37,797 nt of DNA from Parcubacteria group bacterium GW2011_GWD2_38_12 (lineage in GTDB: Bacteria > Patescibacteriota > Minisyncoccia > GWC2-36-17). Where the stretch lies: contig LBUA01000005.1 in the NCBI GenBank assembly GCA_000992345.1, positions 1-37,797 on the forward strand, written 5' to 3'. The number at the start of each line of letters is the position of its first letter. Positions within the stretch are counted from its first letter, which is position 1. The position numbers and the translations under genes are program-made. The notes under the pieces were generated by a model. The model searched no databases and was not told where the DNA came from. It saw only the letters and a list, made by a program, of their open reading frames with translations. Below are positions 30,738-37,797 of the stretch, piece after piece.

Positions 30738-31154
30738 TTAATACTCTCTTGTTACGAATTTTGTCTTTACGGGCAATTTAAATGCAGCAAGCCGCAAAGC
30801 TTCTTTGGCTACAACTAAATCAATCCCGTCCATTTCAAATAAAATTCTTCCCGGTTTTACTATTGCAACAAAATGATCCGGCGCGCCTTTTCCACCACCC
30901 ATAGTGACTTCAGGCGGTTTTTGGGTTACTGGTTTATCCGGAAAAATCCTTATCCAAACTTGGCCGCCTCTCTTAATATATCGTGTCATTGCGCGACGAG
31001 AAGCTTCAATTTGACGGGAATTAATCCAACCATGCTCAAGAGTTTTAAGCCCGTACGCTCCAAAACTCAAGGTGGTTCCGCGTGTTTCAACGCCCTTATT
31101 AAGCCTTGTTCCTTTTTGCCATTTTCTATGTTTTACTTTTTTGGGTATTAACAT
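30738..31154 (-). CDS. rplP: 50S ribosomal protein L16
   Basis: 138 residues: [11 protein letters not shown] start, [21 protein letters not shown] and M-G-G-G-K-G signatures. Near the A-site tRNA and 5S rRNA. Confidence 0.97.
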   Translation of the reverse strand: MLIPKKVKHRKWQKGTRLNKGVETRGTTLSFGAYGLKTLEHGWINSRQIEASRRAMTRYIKRGGQVWIRIFPDKPVTQKPPEVTMGGGKGAPDHFVAIVKPGRILFEMDGIDLVVAKEALRLAAFKLPVKTKFVTREY

Positions 31155-31225
31155 AATTCAGAATCTAGAAAATAGAATCTAGAATTTTATTTATTTTATC
31201 TTTTTATTTTTTCTACTTTCTATTT
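31155..31225. repeat. Heptads between rpsC and rplP
   Basis: CAGAATC TAGAAAA TAGAATC TAGAATT and TTTCTAT/TTTTCTA-type units opposing each other. They continue into the last codons of rpsC. Confidence 0.6.
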
Positions 31226-31899
31226 TCTATTTTCTTTTCAAAGATTTCCCCCTTGTAAATCCAAACTTTAATTCCAATTGCTCCATAAGTACAGTGGGCC
31301 GTCTCTTTCGCATAATCAATATTTGCTCTCAATGTAGTAAGGGGGAGCCTTCCCTTTGCCAGCCATTCAGTGCGAGCAATTTCCGATCCGTCCAATCTTC
31401 CGGATACCATAATTTTTGCTCCAAGCGCTTCTTTATTTTGCATAACCTTCGCAAGCGCATGTTTTATAGTCATTCTAAAAGGAACGCGTCTTTCTAATTG
31501 TTCAGCAATATTTTGACCAACAATTCTTGCCGATATTTCCGGCTTTACAACTTCTTCAACATGCAAAGAAATATTCAATTTCGGCTTTGATTGAGATTTT
31601 AATCCCCTCACTTCCATAACGATTTTTTCTAATGAATTTTTAAGCTCCTCAAGCCCCTGTCCACCGCGACCAATAATCACACCTGGCTTTGCCGTTCTAA
31701 TAAATATATTAACAGCATCTGCGGATCTTTCTATGCTAATTTCTTCCACGCCAGACTTTGCCAGCTTTTTATCTAAAAATTTTCTGACTCCATAATCTTC
31801 TTTTAAAAATGCTTTATATTGCTTATCACTAAACCAGCGAGACTTCCAGTCTGCTATCACTCCCAACCTATATGAATATGGATTAACTTTATGAGCCAC
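31213..31899 (-). CDS. rpsC: 30S ribosomal protein S3 (GTG start)
   Basis: 228 residues from GTG 31899: A-H-K-V-N-P-Y-S-Y-R-L-G matches the universal S3 start (MGxKVxPxxxRLG). KH domain G-V-I-I-G-R-G-G-Q-G-L-E and the C-terminal S3 domain (G-R-L-D-G-S-E-I-A-R-T-E-W) are present. A longer in-frame start at 31920 would translate the leader repeat and is rejected. The GTG follows TTTGCGAAAC. Confidence 0.96.
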   Translation of the reverse strand: MAHKVNPYSYRLGVIADWKSRWFSDKQYKAFLKEDYGVRKFLDKKLAKSGVEEISIERSADAVNIFIRTAKPGVIIGRGGQGLEELKNSLEKIVMEVRGLKSQSKPKLNISLHVEEVVKPEISARIVGQNIAEQLERRVPFRMTIKHALAKVMQNKEALGAKIMVSGRLDGSEIARTEWLAKGRLPLTTLRANIDYAKETAHCTYGAIGIKVWIYKGEIFEKKIENRK

Positions 31900-31946
31900 G
31901 TTTCGCAAACAATCCAACAATTTAATCCGCCGCGGCGGATTAACTG
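31900..31946. repeat. rpsC leader: TCCGCCG/CGGCGGA palindrome with heptads
   Basis: AATCCGCCGCGGCGGATT (near 31924-31941) with AACTGCTAACTG on the rplV side and TTGTTGGATTGTTTGCGAAA on the rpsC side; closely related to the rplF leader. Confidence 0.75.
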
Positions 31947-32357
31947 CTAACTGTTATTTATTTTTTTAGCTGTCTTTTTTACTTTTTCTTTTTTAGTTTC
32001 TAATATCTTTTCGCCGGCTTTTTGTTCATTTTCTTTCAATATTATTGTTATGTGGCTTGTTCTCTTTCTAATCGCAAAGGCTCGGCCAAATGCCCGTGGC
32101 ATACTCCTTTTTAAAACCGGACCGCCATCAACAAAAATTTCAGAAATAATCAGCTTATCACTATCCATTTTAACGTTGTTTTTTGCATTAGCAACCGCAG
32201 AATTTAATAATTTTAAAATCGGCTCAGCTGAACGCTTGCTTAAAAAATTAAGTTGCTTTTGGGCCTGTATAATGTTCATGCCCCTGATCAAGTCAGCAAC
32301 CAATCTTACTTTTCTCGGCGATATTCTTAAATTGTTTAATTTAGCTGATACTGCCAT
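31947..32357 (-). CDS. rplV: 50S ribosomal protein L22
   Basis: 136 residues: [17 protein letters not shown] at the start, A-N-A-K-N-N, and the beta-hairpin tip region [17 protein letters not shown] Lys/Glu-rich tail of about 25 residues extends the usual length. ATG 32357 follows structured element copy C. Confidence 0.97.
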   Translation of the reverse strand: MAVSAKLNNLRISPRKVRLVADLIRGMNIIQAQKQLNFLSKRSAEPILKLLNSAVANAKNNVKMDSDKLIISEIFVDGGPVLKRSMPRAFGRAFAIRKRTSHITIILKENEQKAGEKILETKKEKVKKTAKKINNS

Positions 32358-32483
32358 AATTATTTAAATTTTTGAGCCCATCTTATGGCGAAAAAAATTT
32401 AGCCATAAGATGGGCTGGTAAGATTTTGTCCGCCTTTCTAAATTTTCTTATCAAAAAATTTAGAAAGGCGGACAAAACCCCTA
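32358..32483 (-). repeat. Modular structured element, copy C (rpsS to rplV), lacking the three-way junction
   Basis: Hairpin 1: 32424-32446 with 32455-32477, 23 perfect bp (the 18-bp stem plus TTTTG/CAAAA extension), loop 8. Hairpin 2: 32375-32389 with 32402-32416, 15 perfect bp, 12-nt loop GAAAAAAATTTA. Loop bases AAAAATTTA (32393-32401) are exactly complementary to TAAATTTTT (32365-32373), 8 nt before the rplV ATG. The rpsS TAG flows straight into GGGGTTTTGTCC. The module present in A and B between the hairpins is absent. Confidence 0.85.
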
Positions 32484-32807
32484 TTTTGCTGGCGTGGCCG
32501 GAGCTGGAGCTAAAGCTGGAGCCGCTGCGGCTTTTTCCAATTCTTTTTGCATTTTGCCGCCATGCTTCACGAATTTTCTGGTCAAAGAAAATTCCCCAAG
32601 CTTATGGCCAACCATTTCTTCGGTAATGAATACCTCTATATGATTTTTGCCATTATGGACCCCCAAGGTAAATCCGACCATTTCCGGAGAAATAGCGGAC
32701 CTTCGCGCCCAAGTTTTAATAACCCTTTTGTCTCCGGGTTTTAAATTTAATATCTTCTGTAATAATTTTTCGTCCACATAAGGACCTTTTTTTGAACTTC
32801 TGCTCAT
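32481..32807 (-). CDS. rpsS: 30S ribosomal protein S19
   Basis: 108 residues: [14 protein letters not shown] start, [23 protein letters not shown] signature. An Ala/Pro-rich tail of about 20 residues ([13 protein letters not shown]) follows the usual end. The TAG stop is the first base triplet of structured element copy C. Confidence 0.97.
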   Translation of the reverse strand: MSRSSKKGPYVDEKLLQKILNLKPGDKRVIKTWARRSAISPEMVGFTLGVHNGKNHIEVFITEEMVGHKLGEFSLTRKFVKHGGKMQKELEKAAAAPALAPAPATPAK

Positions 32808-32876
32808 TTGTCTTATATCTTAAACCTTGAATCCTAAATCTTTTATTTTCTTAAGTTTCAAGCTTTAAGCTTTAAG
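32808..32876. repeat. TTAAGCT/TCTTAAA heptads between rplB and rpsS
   Basis: TCTTATA TCTTAAA CCTTGAA TCCTAAA TCTTTTA on the left, AAGTTTC AAGCTTT AAGCTTT AAGTTAT on the right; arms complementary with mismatches. Confidence 0.7.
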
Positions 32877-33701
32877 TTATTTCTTAACCCTTCTTCTTAC
32901 TATAAAAATATTGGTCGTTTTTTTCTTTCTTCTGGTTTTTACTCCGAGAGCCGGTTTGCCCCATGGAGTCTTTGGATGTTTAAGGCCGATTGGTTGCCTG
33001 CCTTCACCACCACCATGAGGATGATCTACTGGATTCATAGCTGTGCCTCTTACAGACGGCCTCCTACCCATATGACGAGCCCTACCGGCTTTGCCGATAA
33101 CAACTAAATTATGATCTGGATTTGATACGAATCCAACGGAAGCCCAGCACTCTTCTACAATTTTTCTGACTTCCGAGGAAGGCATTTGTAAATGCACATA
33201 TCCTCCATCGCGAGCAAGAATTTGAGCGGCAGATCCTGCTGATCTCACAATTTGCCCTCCTTTTCCAGGCAATAATTCAACATTATGGACAAAATAACCA
33301 ACCGGAATTTTTCTAAGTGGCAAACGATTACCAACCTCAAGCGCCGCATCTTCTGATTTCGCTATAACCGTGCCGATTTTTAAATCCTTAGGAGCTAAAA
33401 TATATCTTTTCTCTCCATTCTTATAAATAACCAGGGCAATAAATGCGGTTCTGTTTGGATCATATTCAATGGCAACAACTTTTCCCGGAAAAGAAATATC
33501 CTGACGAAAATCAATAGTTCTATATAATTTTTTAACTCCTCCGCCCCTATGACGAACAGTTATTCTTCCATTAGAAGCGCGACCAACCATTCTTTTACGG
33601 CCGAAAGTCAAACCCTTTTCAGGTTTCTTTTTAGTTAAGACGCTATAGTCAACTACGGTCATAAAACGTCTCGATGGAGTTGTTGGTTTGTATGTCTTCA
33701 C
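32877..33701 (-). CDS. rplB: 50S ribosomal protein L2 (GTG start)
   Basis: 274 residues, family length: [11 protein letters not shown] at the start, G-R-N-N counterpart, and the peptidyl-transferase-near signature G[16 protein letters not shown]. GTG 33701 fits the conserved start; an ATG five nt earlier is out of frame. The upstream words AATGAAGTG recall the GAAGTG start context of other genes here. Confidence 0.96.
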   Translation of the reverse strand: MKTYKPTTPSRRFMTVVDYSVLTKKKPEKGLTFGRKRMVGRASNGRITVRHRGGGVKKLYRTIDFRQDISFPGKVVAIEYDPNRTAFIALVIYKNGEKRYILAPKDLKIGTVIAKSEDAALEVGNRLPLRKIPVGYFVHNVELLPGKGGQIVRSAGSAAQILARDGGYVHLQMPSSEVRKIVEECWASVGFVSNPDHNLVVIGKAGRARHMGRRPSVRGTAMNPVDHPHGGGEGRQPIGLKHPKTPWGKPALGVKTRRKKKTTNIFIVRRRVKK

Positions 33702-33776
33702 TTCATTAGCTTTTAGCTTTTAGCTTTTAGTCCGCCAACCGGAGGATCTAACAGCTATCAGCTATCAGCTTGAATT
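33702..33776. repeat. rplB leader: heptad hairpin with TCCGCCA/CCGGAGGA core
   Basis: Three TTTTAGC units (33708-33728), the core GTCCGCCAACCGGAGGATC, then CTAACAG CTATCAG CTATCAG CTT. Arms pair with two mismatches per unit. Confidence 0.75.
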
Positions 33777-34202
33777 TTACTGGGCGAGTATATCAATCTT
33801 TTGCCCTTTTGGCAACGATATTATAGCTTTCTTAAATCCCGATTGTCTACCCATAGTCTTGCCAACCCTTCTTTTTTTGCCTGGCATATTAAGTAAATTA
33901 ACCGCCTCAACTTTCACGCCGTATAATTTCTCAACCACCCTCTTAATTTCTGTCTTATTAGCATTATCAAAGACTTTAAAAACATACTTATTATTTTCCG
34001 CTAAATGAGTTGATTTTTCGGTTATCAGGGGTTGCTTTAAAACACGCTCGCCTCCAGCGCTTTCACCATTAAAAGATATTCCCCTTACTTCTTTTTCCGT
34101 CTTTTTATTAAACTCGCCTTTGGGGGACTCGCTTTTTGACTTGACGACTTCTTTCTTTTTTTCCGCTCTCTTTTTATTTTTTAGAAAATCAAATAAAGAC
34201 AT
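33777..34202 (-). CDS. rplW: 50S ribosomal protein L23 with N-terminal extension
   Basis: 141 residues; the L23 core begins near residue 57 (P-L-I-T-E-K-S-T-H-L-A-E-N-N-K-Y-V-F-K-V) and includes V-N-L-L-N-M-P-G-K-K-R-R-V-G. The first ~55 residues are a Lys/Glu-rich extension (DFLKNKKRAEKKKE, then SESPKGEF and GESAGGERV, resembling translated repeat). L23 forms the docking site for SRP and trigger factor at the tunnel exit. ATG 34202. Confidence 0.95.
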   Translation of the reverse strand: MSLFDFLKNKKRAEKKKEVVKSKSESPKGEFNKKTEKEVRGISFNGESAGGERVLKQPLITEKSTHLAENNKYVFKVFDNANKTEIKRVVEKLYGVKVEAVNLLNMPGKKRRVGKTMGRQSGFKKAIISLPKGQKIDILAQ

Positions 34203-34213
34203 AGGGGGGATTA

Positions 34214-34846
34214 TTATTTTATTAAATTCTTCTTCATTAACTGAATTTCTTCTTTTGATGTTATTATAAATTTTTTATTTAAAATATCCACAACATTCAA
34301 ATCATTAACTGAAGTTAATTTAGATCCTCCGCAATTTCTTGATGTAAGCCAAGCATTTCTATTTTCCGGATTTAAAACAAACAAAACCTTGGGTTTTGGC
34401 ATATTCAAAATCTTAGATATTACACCAGCCATAATTTTTGTTTTTGGCTCTTTCATCTTTAAATCTTCAAAAATAACCAATTGATTGTCTTTCACTTTAC
34501 TGGAAAAAGCCATAAGCAATGCTTTTCTTTTCATTTTTTTATTAATTTTCTTTTTAAAATTTCTTTCATTTCTTGGTCCAAAAGTAACGCCTCCGCCTTT
34601 CCAAATGGGTGATCTAATAGAGCCGTGCCTTGCTCGGCCAGTGCCTTTTTGTTTCCATGGTTTTTTTCCGCCACCCCTCACCTCGCCCCTTGTTTTTGTA
34701 TGGGCAATGGGGTGACGAGCGCTGGATTGCAAAGACACAACAACCTGATGCAAAAGATCGGGGTTTAATTTAACTCCAAAAATATCCTGTGGCAATTCCA
34801 TGGCGCCAACATTCTCTCCTTTTAAATTGTAGACTGGATATTCCAT
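34214..34846 (-). CDS. rplD: 50S ribosomal protein L4
   Basis: 210 residues: Y-P-V-Y-N-L-K-G-E-N, the tunnel loop T-R-G-E-V-R-G-G-G-K-K-P-W-K-Q-K-G-T-G-R-A-R-H-G-S-I-R-S-P, and the C-terminal domain ending in L-I-K. In E. coli L4 represses the S10 operon. ATG 34846. Confidence 0.97.
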   Translation of the reverse strand: MEYPVYNLKGENVGAMELPQDIFGVKLNPDLLHQVVVSLQSSARHPIAHTKTRGEVRGGGKKPWKQKGTGRARHGSIRSPIWKGGGVTFGPRNERNFKKKINKKMKRKALLMAFSSKVKDNQLVIFEDLKMKEPKTKIMAGVISKILNMPKPKVLFVLNPENRNAWLTSRNCGGSKLTSVNDLNVVDILNKKFIITSKEEIQLMKKNLIK

Positions 34847-34959
34847 AATTAATTTTCAATTTTTAATTTTGTAATTTTTAAATAATTTCCAATGATTTAA
34901 TTTTTAAACATTTAGAAATTAAGATTTATTTAGAAATTAGAAATTAGAAATTTTTGAAA
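34847..34959. repeat. A/T heptads between rplC and rplD
   Basis: AATTTTC AATTTTT AATTTTG on the left, and TTAGAAA repeated three times (34933-34953 region) on the right. Pairing is poor; base composition is extreme. Confidence 0.5.
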
Positions 34960-35577
34960 TTAAATTGAAGCCCTAATTTCAAGTAGTGTTCCTTTTCTTC
35001 CCGGGACAGCTCCTTTTAATGCAATAATATTATTCTCTGCATCCACTTTCATTATTTTAATGCCCCTCCAAGTTACTCTCTCGCCACCCATGCGGCCTGC
35101 CATTCTCTTACCCTTTACAACCCTCTGTGGCCAGACTGAACCTATGGAGCCCGCTTCTCTTTCGCTGTGTTTTTGGCCATGAGTGCGAGAACCTCCCCTA
35201 AATTGGTGTCTTTTCACAACTCCCTGGAAGCCGCGTCCTTTATTTATGCCAGAAACCGCTACTTTTTCTCCGATTTGAAAAATTGAGGCATCAATTTTAT
35301 CACCAACTTTCAAATCCAATATTTCTGCATTTCGAACTCTAAATTCTTTAAGCGCTCCAAAGAGTCCTAGTTCCTTCAAATGTCCGGATTGAGGCTTATT
35401 TAATTTCTTTTTTTCCTCAAAGCCAATTTGCGCGGCAATATATCCGTCTTTTTCAATGTTTCTAACCTGGGTTACAACGCATGGACCAACTTCAATAACC
35501 GTAACGCCAATACTTTCGCCATTATCCAAAAAAATCCTGCTCATCCCTATTTTTCTGCCTAATATAAATTTAGCCAT
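34960..35577 (-). CDS. rplC: 50S ribosomal protein L3
   Basis: 205 residues: F-I-L-G-R-K-I-G-M-S-R-I-F, V-S-G-I-N-K-G-R-G-F-Q-G-V-V-K-R-H, G-S-I-G-S-V-W-P-Q-R-V-V-K-G-K-R-M-A-G-R-M-G. ATG 35577. A terminator-like hairpin (35604-35637) lies only 27 nt upstream, with no space for a promoter in between. Confidence 0.97.
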   Translation of the reverse strand: MAKFILGRKIGMSRIFLDNGESIGVTVIEVGPCVVTQVRNIEKDGYIAAQIGFEEKKKLNKPQSGHLKELGLFGALKEFRVRNAEILDLKVGDKIDASIFQIGEKVAVSGINKGRGFQGVVKRHQFRGGSRTHGQKHSEREAGSIGSVWPQRVVKGKRMAGRMGGERVTWRGIKIMKVDAENNIIALKGAVPGRKGTLLEIRASI

Positions 35578-35603
35578 GCCAATGTGATTAAAATCTAATA
35601 AAC

Positions 35604-35637
35604 CCTTAAAAACAAAAATTGGGGTCAGGCCCCAATT
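35604..35637 (-). terminator. Terminator-like hairpin in the rplC leader
   Basis: On the minus strand AATTGGGG (35637-35630) pairs with CCCCAATT (35624-35617) around CCTGA, followed by TTTTGTTTTT. In form an intrinsic terminator, but it sits within the S10 operon just before rplC, so attenuation or partial termination is implied. The GGGGTCAGGCCCC core also resembles REP-type palindromes. Confidence 0.65.
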
Positions 35638-35718
35638 CCCTGCCCATCTATAAAATTTGGGGGATATCTAAAGCACAATCTTAAAAATTAAAAAAATAAT
35701 CATTTAATTAATCATTTA

Positions 35719-35776
35719 TTAGTGCTTAGTATACAGGGAATTATTATAAAATAACTCCCTGACTACTGAGTGCTAA
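35719..35776. repeat. Long imperfect hairpin just downstream of rpsJ
   Basis: CAGGGAATTATT (35734-35745) pairs with AATAACTCCCTG (35750-35761) with one mismatch. Flanks TTAGTGCTTAGTATA and CTACTGAGTGCTAA extend the stem to nearly 29 bp with mismatches. It starts 7 nt after the rpsJ stop. No T-tract on the minus strand. Confidence 0.6.
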
Positions 35777-35782
35777 TTCACC

Positions 35783-36112
35783 TTACATCTTGATTTCAAT
35801 ATCCACCCCTGCCGGAAGATTTAAATTCATCAGAGCATCAACAATCTTCGGATTAGGATTTAAAATATCTATGATTCTTTTATGCACCCTCATTTCATAT
35901 TGATCACCAGAGCCCTTATGAACAAAGGTTGATCTATTTATGGAATATTTATGAATTGCTGTCGGCAATGGAACCGGACCAACAACCTCTGCTCCATATC
36001 TTAAAGCTGCATCAATGATTTGCTTGACACTATTATCTATGACCTTATGATCATAAGATTTAATTTTTATTCTTATTTTTTGTTTTATTTCTTCTTTAAC
36101 TTTAACAGCCAC
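35783..36112 (-). CDS. rpsJ: 30S ribosomal protein S10 (GTG start)
   Basis: 109 residues from GTG 36112. [18 protein letters not shown] and the C-terminal [10 protein letters not shown] match S10/NusE, which also joins NusB in antitermination. A longer frame from 36139 would translate the TTAACTT-type repeat, so I chose the GTG following TTTGCGAAGT. First ribosomal gene after tuf. Confidence 0.95.
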   Translation of the reverse strand: MAVKVKEEIKQKIRIKIKSYDHKVIDNSVKQIIDAALRYGAEVVGPVPLPTAIHKYSINRSTFVHKGSGDQYEMRVHKRIIDILNPNPKIVDALMNLNLPAGVDIEIKM

Positions 36113-36194
36113 ACTTCGCAAACATTTAACTTTTAACATTTGACATTTGACTGAATTTCGTCAATTGTCAATTGTCAATTGTCAATTGTCAATT
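36113..36194. repeat. rpsJ leader: five exact GTCAATT heptads in a hairpin
   Basis: Five exact tandem GTCAATT units (36160-36194), the last one covering the first base of the tuf stop, oppose ATTTAAC TTTTAAC ATTTGAC ATTTGAC (36123-36151). The loop is TGAATTTC, nearly the same as at 20751-20758. It ends at TTTGCGAAGT and the rpsJ GTG. This is the cleanest heptad array in the window. Confidence 0.9.
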
Positions 36195-37387
36195 TAAGCA
36201 ATAACTTTCGTAACTACACCAGCGCCAACGGTTTTCCCGCCTTCACGGATAGCAAAGCGCTGTTTATCTTCAAGAGCAACTGGAGCAATCAACTTAACCT
36301 TAAAAGTAATGGTGTCTCCAGGCATTACCATCTCAACGCCAGCTGGCAATTCAACTTCGCCAGTGACATCAGTGGTTCTGATATAAAATTGCGGCTTATA
36401 ACCCTTGAAAAATGGAGTGTGCCTTCCGCCTTCTTCCTTGGTTAATATATAAACCTCGGATTCAAAATCAGTATGAGGGTTAACAGAACCTGGCTTTGCA
36501 ACAACCTGACCTCTTTCAACGTCTTCTTTTTTAAGACCGCGAAGCAATATGCCGACATTATCTCCAGCTTGAGTATCGTCTAATTGCTTATTGAACATTT
36601 CCAGTCCCGTAACTACTGTTTTTTGTGTTGGTTTTAAGCCAATAATATCCATTTCATCGCCAACCTTAGCAACGCCTCTTTCAACACGGCCGGTAACCAC
36701 AGTACCGCGGCCTTCAATGGAGAATACATCTTCAATGGCCATTAAGAATGGTTTTGCGATATCGCGAACAGGTTCTGGAACATTTTCATCAAGAGCTTTG
36801 ATGAGTTCTAGAATTTTCTGAACCCATGGATCATCAACCGATTTAGCTTCAAGAGCTTTAAGGCCCGAACCGCGAATAACAATGGCTTTATCTCCTTCAT
36901 ATTGGTATTTAGTCAAAAGCTCTCTGATTTCCGCTTCAACCAAATCAATAAGTTCCGGATCATCAACCGTATCAACTTTATTCAAAAACACAATAAGAAC
37001 CGGCACGCCAACTTGGCGAGCTAATAAAATATGCTCTCTGGTTTGAGGCATCGGACCATCAGCGGCAGATACCACTAGAATAGCTCCGTCCATTTGAGCG
37101 GCGCCAGTAATCATATTTTTAATATAATCTGCATGTCCCGGAGCATCAATATGGGCATAGTGCCTTTTATCGCTCTCATATTCAGAATGATGCAATGCAA
37201 TAGTAATGCCCCTTGCTTTTTCTTCTGGAGCTGAATCAATCTGATCAATAGATTCTAAACGAACTTTGTTGCCGGCTAAACTCAGGGAATGCAAAATAGC
37301 GGCGGTTAATGTTGTTTTTCCATGATCAACGTGTCCGATAGTGCCAACATTGACATGGGGTTTTGTGCGTTCAAATTTCTCTGCCAT
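36194..37387 (-). CDS. tuf: Elongation factor Tu
   Basis: GTPase delivering aminoacyl-tRNA to the ribosome. G1 G-H-V-D-H-G-K-T at 18-25, switch 1 R-G-I-T-I, G3 D-A-P-G-H, G4 N-K-V-D, then domains 2 and 3 (G-R-V-E-R-G, P-G-D, final [15 protein letters not shown]). 397 residues is full length. It is the only copy in the window and stands directly before rpsJ, as at the str/S10 junction. Own promoter at 37516-37543 and a 120-nt leader with a 16-bp hairpin. Confidence 0.99.
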   Translation of the reverse strand: MAEKFERTKPHVNVGTIGHVDHGKTTLTAAILHSLSLAGNKVRLESIDQIDSAPEEKARGITIALHHSEYESDKRHYAHIDAPGHADYIKNMITGAAQMDGAILVVSAADGPMPQTREHILLARQVGVPVLIVFLNKVDTVDDPELIDLVEAEIRELLTKYQYEGDKAIVIRGSGLKALEAKSVDDPWVQKILELIKALDENVPEPVRDIAKPFLMAIEDVFSIEGRGTVVTGRVERGVAKVGDEMDIIGLKPTQKTVVTGLEMFNKQLDDTQAGDNVGILLRGLKKEDVERGQVVAKPGSVNPHTDFESEVYILTKEEGGRHTPFFKGYKPQFYIRTTDVTGEVELPAGVEMVMPGDTITFKVKLIAPVALEDKQRFAIREGGKTVGAGVVTKVIA

Positions 37388-37410
37388 GTTTTTTTATTTT
37401 TTCTTTGTTA

Positions 37411-37463
37411 ACTTTCTAGTTTTTTATGGTTGATGATTTAAAAAAACTAAAAAACTATAAAGT
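37411..37463. promoter_or_regulatory. tuf leader hairpin
   Basis: ACTTTCTAGTTTTTTA (37411-37426) pairs with TAAAAAACTATAAAGT (37448-37463) with one mismatch, loop 21 nt. It lies in the untranslated leader, 24 nt before the tuf ATG. It may stabilise the message or regulate it; no T-tract makes it a terminator. Confidence 0.5.
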
Positions 37464-37515
37464 CAAATAATTTTTAATGATTACTGATTAATTTTTAATT
37501 TTAGAATTAGCTAAA

Positions 37516-37543
37516 ATAATAGCAAAATTAAATGAAATGTCAA
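37516..37543 (-). promoter_or_regulatory. Sigma70-type promoter for tuf and the ribosomal cluster
   Basis: On the minus strand TTGACA (37543-37538), 16 nt, TATTAT (37521-37516). Start expected near 37509, giving a 120-nt leader. It is the only strong promoter I see for the cluster. Confidence 0.7.
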
Positions 37544-37560
37544 CCCCGTAATACGAAACT

Positions 37561-37797
37561 CTATACAATCGGCAAATCATCTAACGATAAATTGCTTGAT
37601 TCTTCGCTGTTCATTGTTGCGTATACTTCATCTCTCTCCGCTTCCATAATTGGTCTTTCTTGCATTAAATCCAACCCAGGGAATAATCCCTCAAAATTCG
37701 TTCCAAAATCTTTATCTGAGTTATCTTTTTCCGTAAATTTAATGTACTGCCCATAACTCATCACGACAAATTTCGGCTTTCCGCTTTCCATAATAAT
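37561..37797 (-). CDS. Phd/YefM-type antitoxin, partial (5' end outside window)
   Basis: The frame is open to the right edge. I-I-M-E-S-G-K-P-K-F-V-V-M-S-Y-G-Q-Y matches the segment following the DNA-binding part of Phd/YefM antitoxins (xIxxxGKPxAVLMSYxxY). The acidic tail of about 50 residues would bind a toxin. The N-terminal DNA-binding part and any toxin gene are outside or absent: nothing resembling a toxin lies between it and tuf. Stop TAG. Confidence 0.65.
   Translation of the reverse strand: MIMESGKPKFVVMSYGQYIKFTEKDNSDKDFGTNFEGLFPGLDLMQERPIMEAERDEVYATMNSEESSNLSLDDLPIV

Noticed and set aside
35617-35637. REP/RAYT element
   Set aside because: The GGGGTCAGGCCCC core is reminiscent, but only one copy is seen and no RAYT transposase lies in the window; kept as a terminator-like hairpin.
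36160-36194. CRISPR array
   Set aside because: Repeats are 7-nt direct tandem units without spacers; no cas genes in the window.
37388-37560. Toxin gene next to the antitoxin
   Set aside because: Only the tuf leader and promoter are found here; no open frame of useful size in either strand.
1-37797. tRNA or rRNA genes
   Set aside because: No T-arm GGTTCRANYCC with matching acceptor stems and no rRNA-like segments were seen on either strand.

Overview
This window looks like a chromosomal segment of a Candidate Phyla Radiation (Patescibacteria) bacterium, most likely of the Parcubacteria type. The DNA is A+T-rich. The str/S10/spc ribosomal cluster has no L30 (rpmD) gene between rpsE and rplO, a loss known across CPR. 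The genes are compact single-copy housekeeping genes, and typical CPR companions are present (four-helix-bundle protein, DUF2061, a large single-span surface protein). TGA ends nusA and recO at the expected place, so the UGA-recoded lineages (SR1/Gracilibacteria) are unlikely.

Layout: 1-401 holds a truncated radical-SAM gene entering from the left edge. 402-2570 holds nusA (-), a regulatory-looking intergenic region with three promoters and two identical hairpins, a DUF2061 membrane protein (+) and a 51-residue CxxC mini-protein (-). 2658-13289 is mostly minus-strand: tatD, metG, a four-helix-bundle pseudogene with one in-frame stop, rsmI, an AI-2E-type transporter, an M16 peptidase, glyS, a surface protein and recO; one membrane protein at 6283-6750 is on the plus strand. 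13375-22796 holds ileS (with a histidine-phosphatase domain inside it), argS, tpiA, galT, a GT2 glycosyltransferase, ruvX and a compositionally distinct gene with its own promoter and terminator. 22879-37387 is one long minus-strand run in the transcription order tuf, rpsJ, rplC-D-W-B, rpsS, rplV, rpsC, rplP, rpmC, rpsQ, rplN-X-E, rpsN, rpsH, rplF, rplR, rpsE, rplO, secY, adk, map. A Phd/YefM-like antitoxin enters from the right edge.

The genes mostly serve translation: ribosomal proteins, EF-Tu, four aminoacyl-tRNA synthetases, RsmI and Map. The others cover secretion (SecY), nucleotide balance (Adk), transcription (NusA), repair (RecO, RuvX) and sugar metabolism (TpiA, GalT).

The most unusual content lies between and inside these genes. 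(1) A modular structured element recurs after rplE, rpsN and rpsS, with a diverged relative before the M16 gene. It has a stem of exactly 18 bp whose sequence changes while pairing is kept, an optional three-way junction without linkers, and a second hairpin whose loop is complementary to the bases just before the next start codon. (2) Nearly every other gap carries degenerate 7-nt tandem arrays, often as inverted pairs around a CCGCC/GGCGG core. The same heptads occur in frame inside tatD, rsmI, ileS, argS, tpiA and rpsE, where they encode heptapeptide words. (3) IleRS carries an embedded, apparently intact histidine phosphatase domain. All functional statements come from reading the sequence; no database search was made.
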